NCBI RefSeq assembly: GCF_033118175.1
Contig: NC_083714.1
Span: 5,084,001-5,148,000 of the forward strand
Source of the DNA: Dama dama
Lineage: Eukaryota > Chordata > Mammalia > Artiodactyla > Cervidae
Direction of reading: 5' to 3'
Length of the DNA stretch: 64,000 nucleotides
Under the pieces are notes generated by a model. The model was not told where the DNA came from and searched no databases. It was given only the letters and a program-made list of their open reading frames with translations. A program made the translations under genes and the position numbers. Shown in pieces: positions 61,358 to 64,000 of the stretch (positions are counted from its first letter, which is position 1; each line of letters begins with the position of its first letter).

Positions 61358-64000
61358 TAGTGTCATATATCCGCCCAGACCCTGTACGTAGTGTCATATA
61401 TCCACAGTTTCCCGGGTTACCCCACTTCCCATATCATGCACCTGGGATCACACGCTCGCAGTCTGCAAGGTGACCCTGATCCCATTCCTGTACCTTGTGT
61501 CACAAGTCCACAGCCACCAGGATGGCCCCACCCTCAAGATCCCATACCTGGGGTCACATTCCTGTCTCCAGTGTGATCCCACCTCCCAGAAACTTTACCT
61601 GGGGATAAACGTCCACAGTTTTCAGGATGGTCCCAACTCCCTGAAACTGTACCTGGAGTCACTCTTCCATAGACATTGAGCCTGTTCCATGCCCCTGGTC
61701 CACAGGGTTACACCCTCCAAGACCCTGTAATGTGGTTTACATGTCCACAGTCTCTTGTGTGTCATCACTTCCCAGAACCTTCACCTGCAGGCACACAAAC
61801 AGAGGTTCCAGGTTGACTCCCTCATAGACCTGCACTTGGAACCACATATCCACAGTCTCACAGGTGACTCATCCAAATCACTGTACCAGGGCTCACATAA
61901 CCAGAGTCTTCCAGATGCTGGACTATTGACCCCAGCACCCAGCGTCACATGTCCACAGATTCTAGCATGACCCCACATTGCAGACACTGTACCTTGGGAC
62001 ACATACCCACAGTCTCTAGGGTGAACACCCTCCTAGACACTGTACCTGGTGTCACACGGGCAAATTCACCAACTCCCAAACCCTGTACCTAGGGTCACAC
62101 GTAGATAGTCTCAGGGTGACCCCACTCGCCAGAACACAGCGCCCAGGGTAACACCACCTGTCAAACAATTGTACTGGGTTCAAACACCCACTGGTTCTAG
62201 GGTGACACCAATTCCAAGCCCGTGAACCTAGGGTCACACATCCATGGTCTCCTGGGTGGCAACGCCTCCCAGATCATGCACCAGGTCTCACACCTCCGCA
62301 GTCTCCAGGGTGACTACACCTCACAGAATATTGTAATTCTGGTCACATTGCCCCAGTCTCCAGGGTGACCCCGTATCTCTAACCCTGTACCTGGGGTTAC
62401 ATGTTCATGGTGGCCAGGAAGACACGCCTTCCCAGACTCTGCACACGGGATCACATTGGCACAGTCGCCAGGGTGACCCCAACTTCCCCACCCTGTACCT
62501 GGGGTCACATGTCCAGAGTCTCCTGGATTTACCCACATTCAAGGGCTAGTAACTGGGATCACATGTCCACAGTCTCGAGGCTTTCCCCACCCACAAGTGC
62601 CTGTACCCAGGGTCACACGTCAACTGACTCCAGGGTGACTCCCTCCCAGACCATTCACCTGGCATCCCATGTCCCCAGACTTTTGTGTGATGTCATTTCC
62701 CAGACTCTGCACATGTGCTAACAGATTCACAGGCTCCGTGGTGACCCCCTTCCTGGTCTCTGTATCTCATATGTTCTCAGTATCTGGTGTGACCCCACCT
62801 CTCATACCCTATACCTTTGGTGACTTGGCCACAGATTCCAGGGTAACCCTCCCCTGCCAGACCCTGTGCTTATTTACACACATCCACAATCTCCAGGATG
62901 TTCGCCCTCCCATAGCCTGCACCTGGAGTCACATGTCAACAGTTTCCAGCGTGAACCCCACTTCACCCACTCCACCTGGGCTCACATATCCACATTGTGC
63001 AGGGTGACACCCCTTCCAGGCCATTTCCCTGCCATTAAATGCCTGCAGTCCCCAGAGTGACCCCGTACCTCCCAGACACTGTACTGAGGTCACATATACA
63101 GAGTTTCCTGGGTCACCCCCATCCCAGACCCTGTACCTGGGTTCAGATATCCTAGTGTCTTGGGGGACCCAGTTCAGACCTTGCATCTAGGGTCAAATGT
63201 CCAGTATCCAGGGTGACTTGCCTCCCCAATCAGTGCATCTGGGGTCATATGTCCACAATCTTCAAAGTGACCCCATCCCCTAACCCTGCACCTTAGTCAC
63301 ACATCCACAGTCTCCAGAGTGACCACATACCAGTACCTACACCTAAGGTCACATGTCCACTGTCTCACGGGTGACCTCTTCCCTGAACTTGTTCCAGATT
63401 TCACACGATCACCATTACCACAGTGACCACCAACAGATCCTGAATCTGTGGTCACAGTTCAACAGTCTGCCTGATGAGACCCATTTTGTACCCTAAACCT
63501 TGTGAACCTGCACCTCGGATCACAAGTCCATATTCTCCATGGTGTCATCCCCCAGACCCTGTACCTAGTGTCATATATACAGTCTCCTGGGCTCCCCCAC
63601 TTCCCATACCATGCACCTGGGATCACACATCCACAGTATCCAGGGTGACCCCCCTCCTAAACCTGTACCTGGTGTCACAAGTCGACAGACTCCAGGATGA
63701 CCCTACCATTAAGATCCTGTCCCTAGGGTCACAAGTCCACTGTTTCCAGGGTGAGCCTCCCTCCCAGACTCTGCACTTGGGGTCACTTGTCGAGAGTCTC
63801 CAGGGTGACCCCACCTCCCACAAACTGTACCTAGGGTGAAACATCCACAGTCACTCAGGTTGGCCCCAACTCCCAGAACCTGTACCTGGGGTCCCACTTC
63901 CATAATCTCAGGGTTACCACACGCCCAGACATTTAACATGGTGTCCCATGATCTTGGATGCCAGGGTTACCCCCTCCAAGACCCTGTAATGGGGTCACAT

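Larger units (their letters stand above)
58808..64000 (+). repeat. ~54-bp minisatellite, long right array
   Basis: Roughly 90 degenerate copies of the same unit as at 32,349-32,826. Each has cc-cccagaccctgtacctgg, then ggtcaca-gtccacag, then tctccagggtgacc. Unit length ranges from ~50 to 58 bp. Larger blocks recur: accctgtaatg at 59,162, 61,722 and 63,981, and attttgtaccctaaacctt at ~60,958 and ~63,482. That gives a higher-order repeat of about 2.2 kb once the Bov-A2 insertion is discounted. The array continues beyond the window. No gene is supported in it. Confidence 0.9.

Noticed and set aside
32349..64000. The two 54-bp minisatellite blocks as inverted terminal repeats of one large mobile unit
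   Set aside because: Both blocks read in the same orientation, differ greatly in length, and no target duplication or transposase is visible.

Overview
This window looks like pericentromeric (or similarly satellite-rich) DNA from a ruminant, most likely a bovid. It carries BovB (RTE-class) LINE copies, Bov-tA and Bov-A2 SINEs, tRNA-Glu-type SINEs and a satellite built on a degenerate 31-bp sub-repeat, a combination expected only in Ruminantia. The species cannot be decided by reading alone. I see no intact protein-coding gene, tRNA gene, rRNA gene or CRISPR. The many open frames are chance read-throughs of repeats, apart from broken BovB and L1 reverse-transcriptase fragments.

Layout. (1) 1-16,878: about 17 head-to-tail units of a ~980-bp satellite, called satellite A here, cut off by the window's left edge. 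(2) 16,880-32,348: the same satellite in opposite orientation, so the array turns over at ~16,878. (3) 32,349-32,826: a short array of a ~54-bp minisatellite. (4) 32,830-43,030: an island of interspersed and low-copy DNA. It holds a probable LTR, L1 fragments (one split by a BovB copy), SINEs, a 70-bp minisatellite, an MLT1-like LTR, a second possible LTR, and about 3.9 kb of DNA I cannot identify. (5) 43,030-50,245: ten units of an unrelated ~707-bp satellite, called satellite B. (6) 50,246-58,807: satellite B inverted, holding a BovB insertion (52,500-55,439) with a 12-bp target-site duplication and an inverted 5' part. (7) 58,808-64,000: a long array of the same ~54-bp minisatellite, with higher-order structure and one Bov-A2 insertion, running off the right edge.

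The main interest is architectural. Both satellites occur as forward and inverted half-arrays. Both meet the same 54-bp minisatellite at one edge. Satellite A unit lengths change mostly in steps of ~184 bp (about six 31-bp sub-repeats). Marked unit types in the inverted arm recur at about 3.92 kb (four units). The interspersed elements give a relative order of events. I found no evidence of a new gene system; the window is a record of satellite turnover and retrotransposition.
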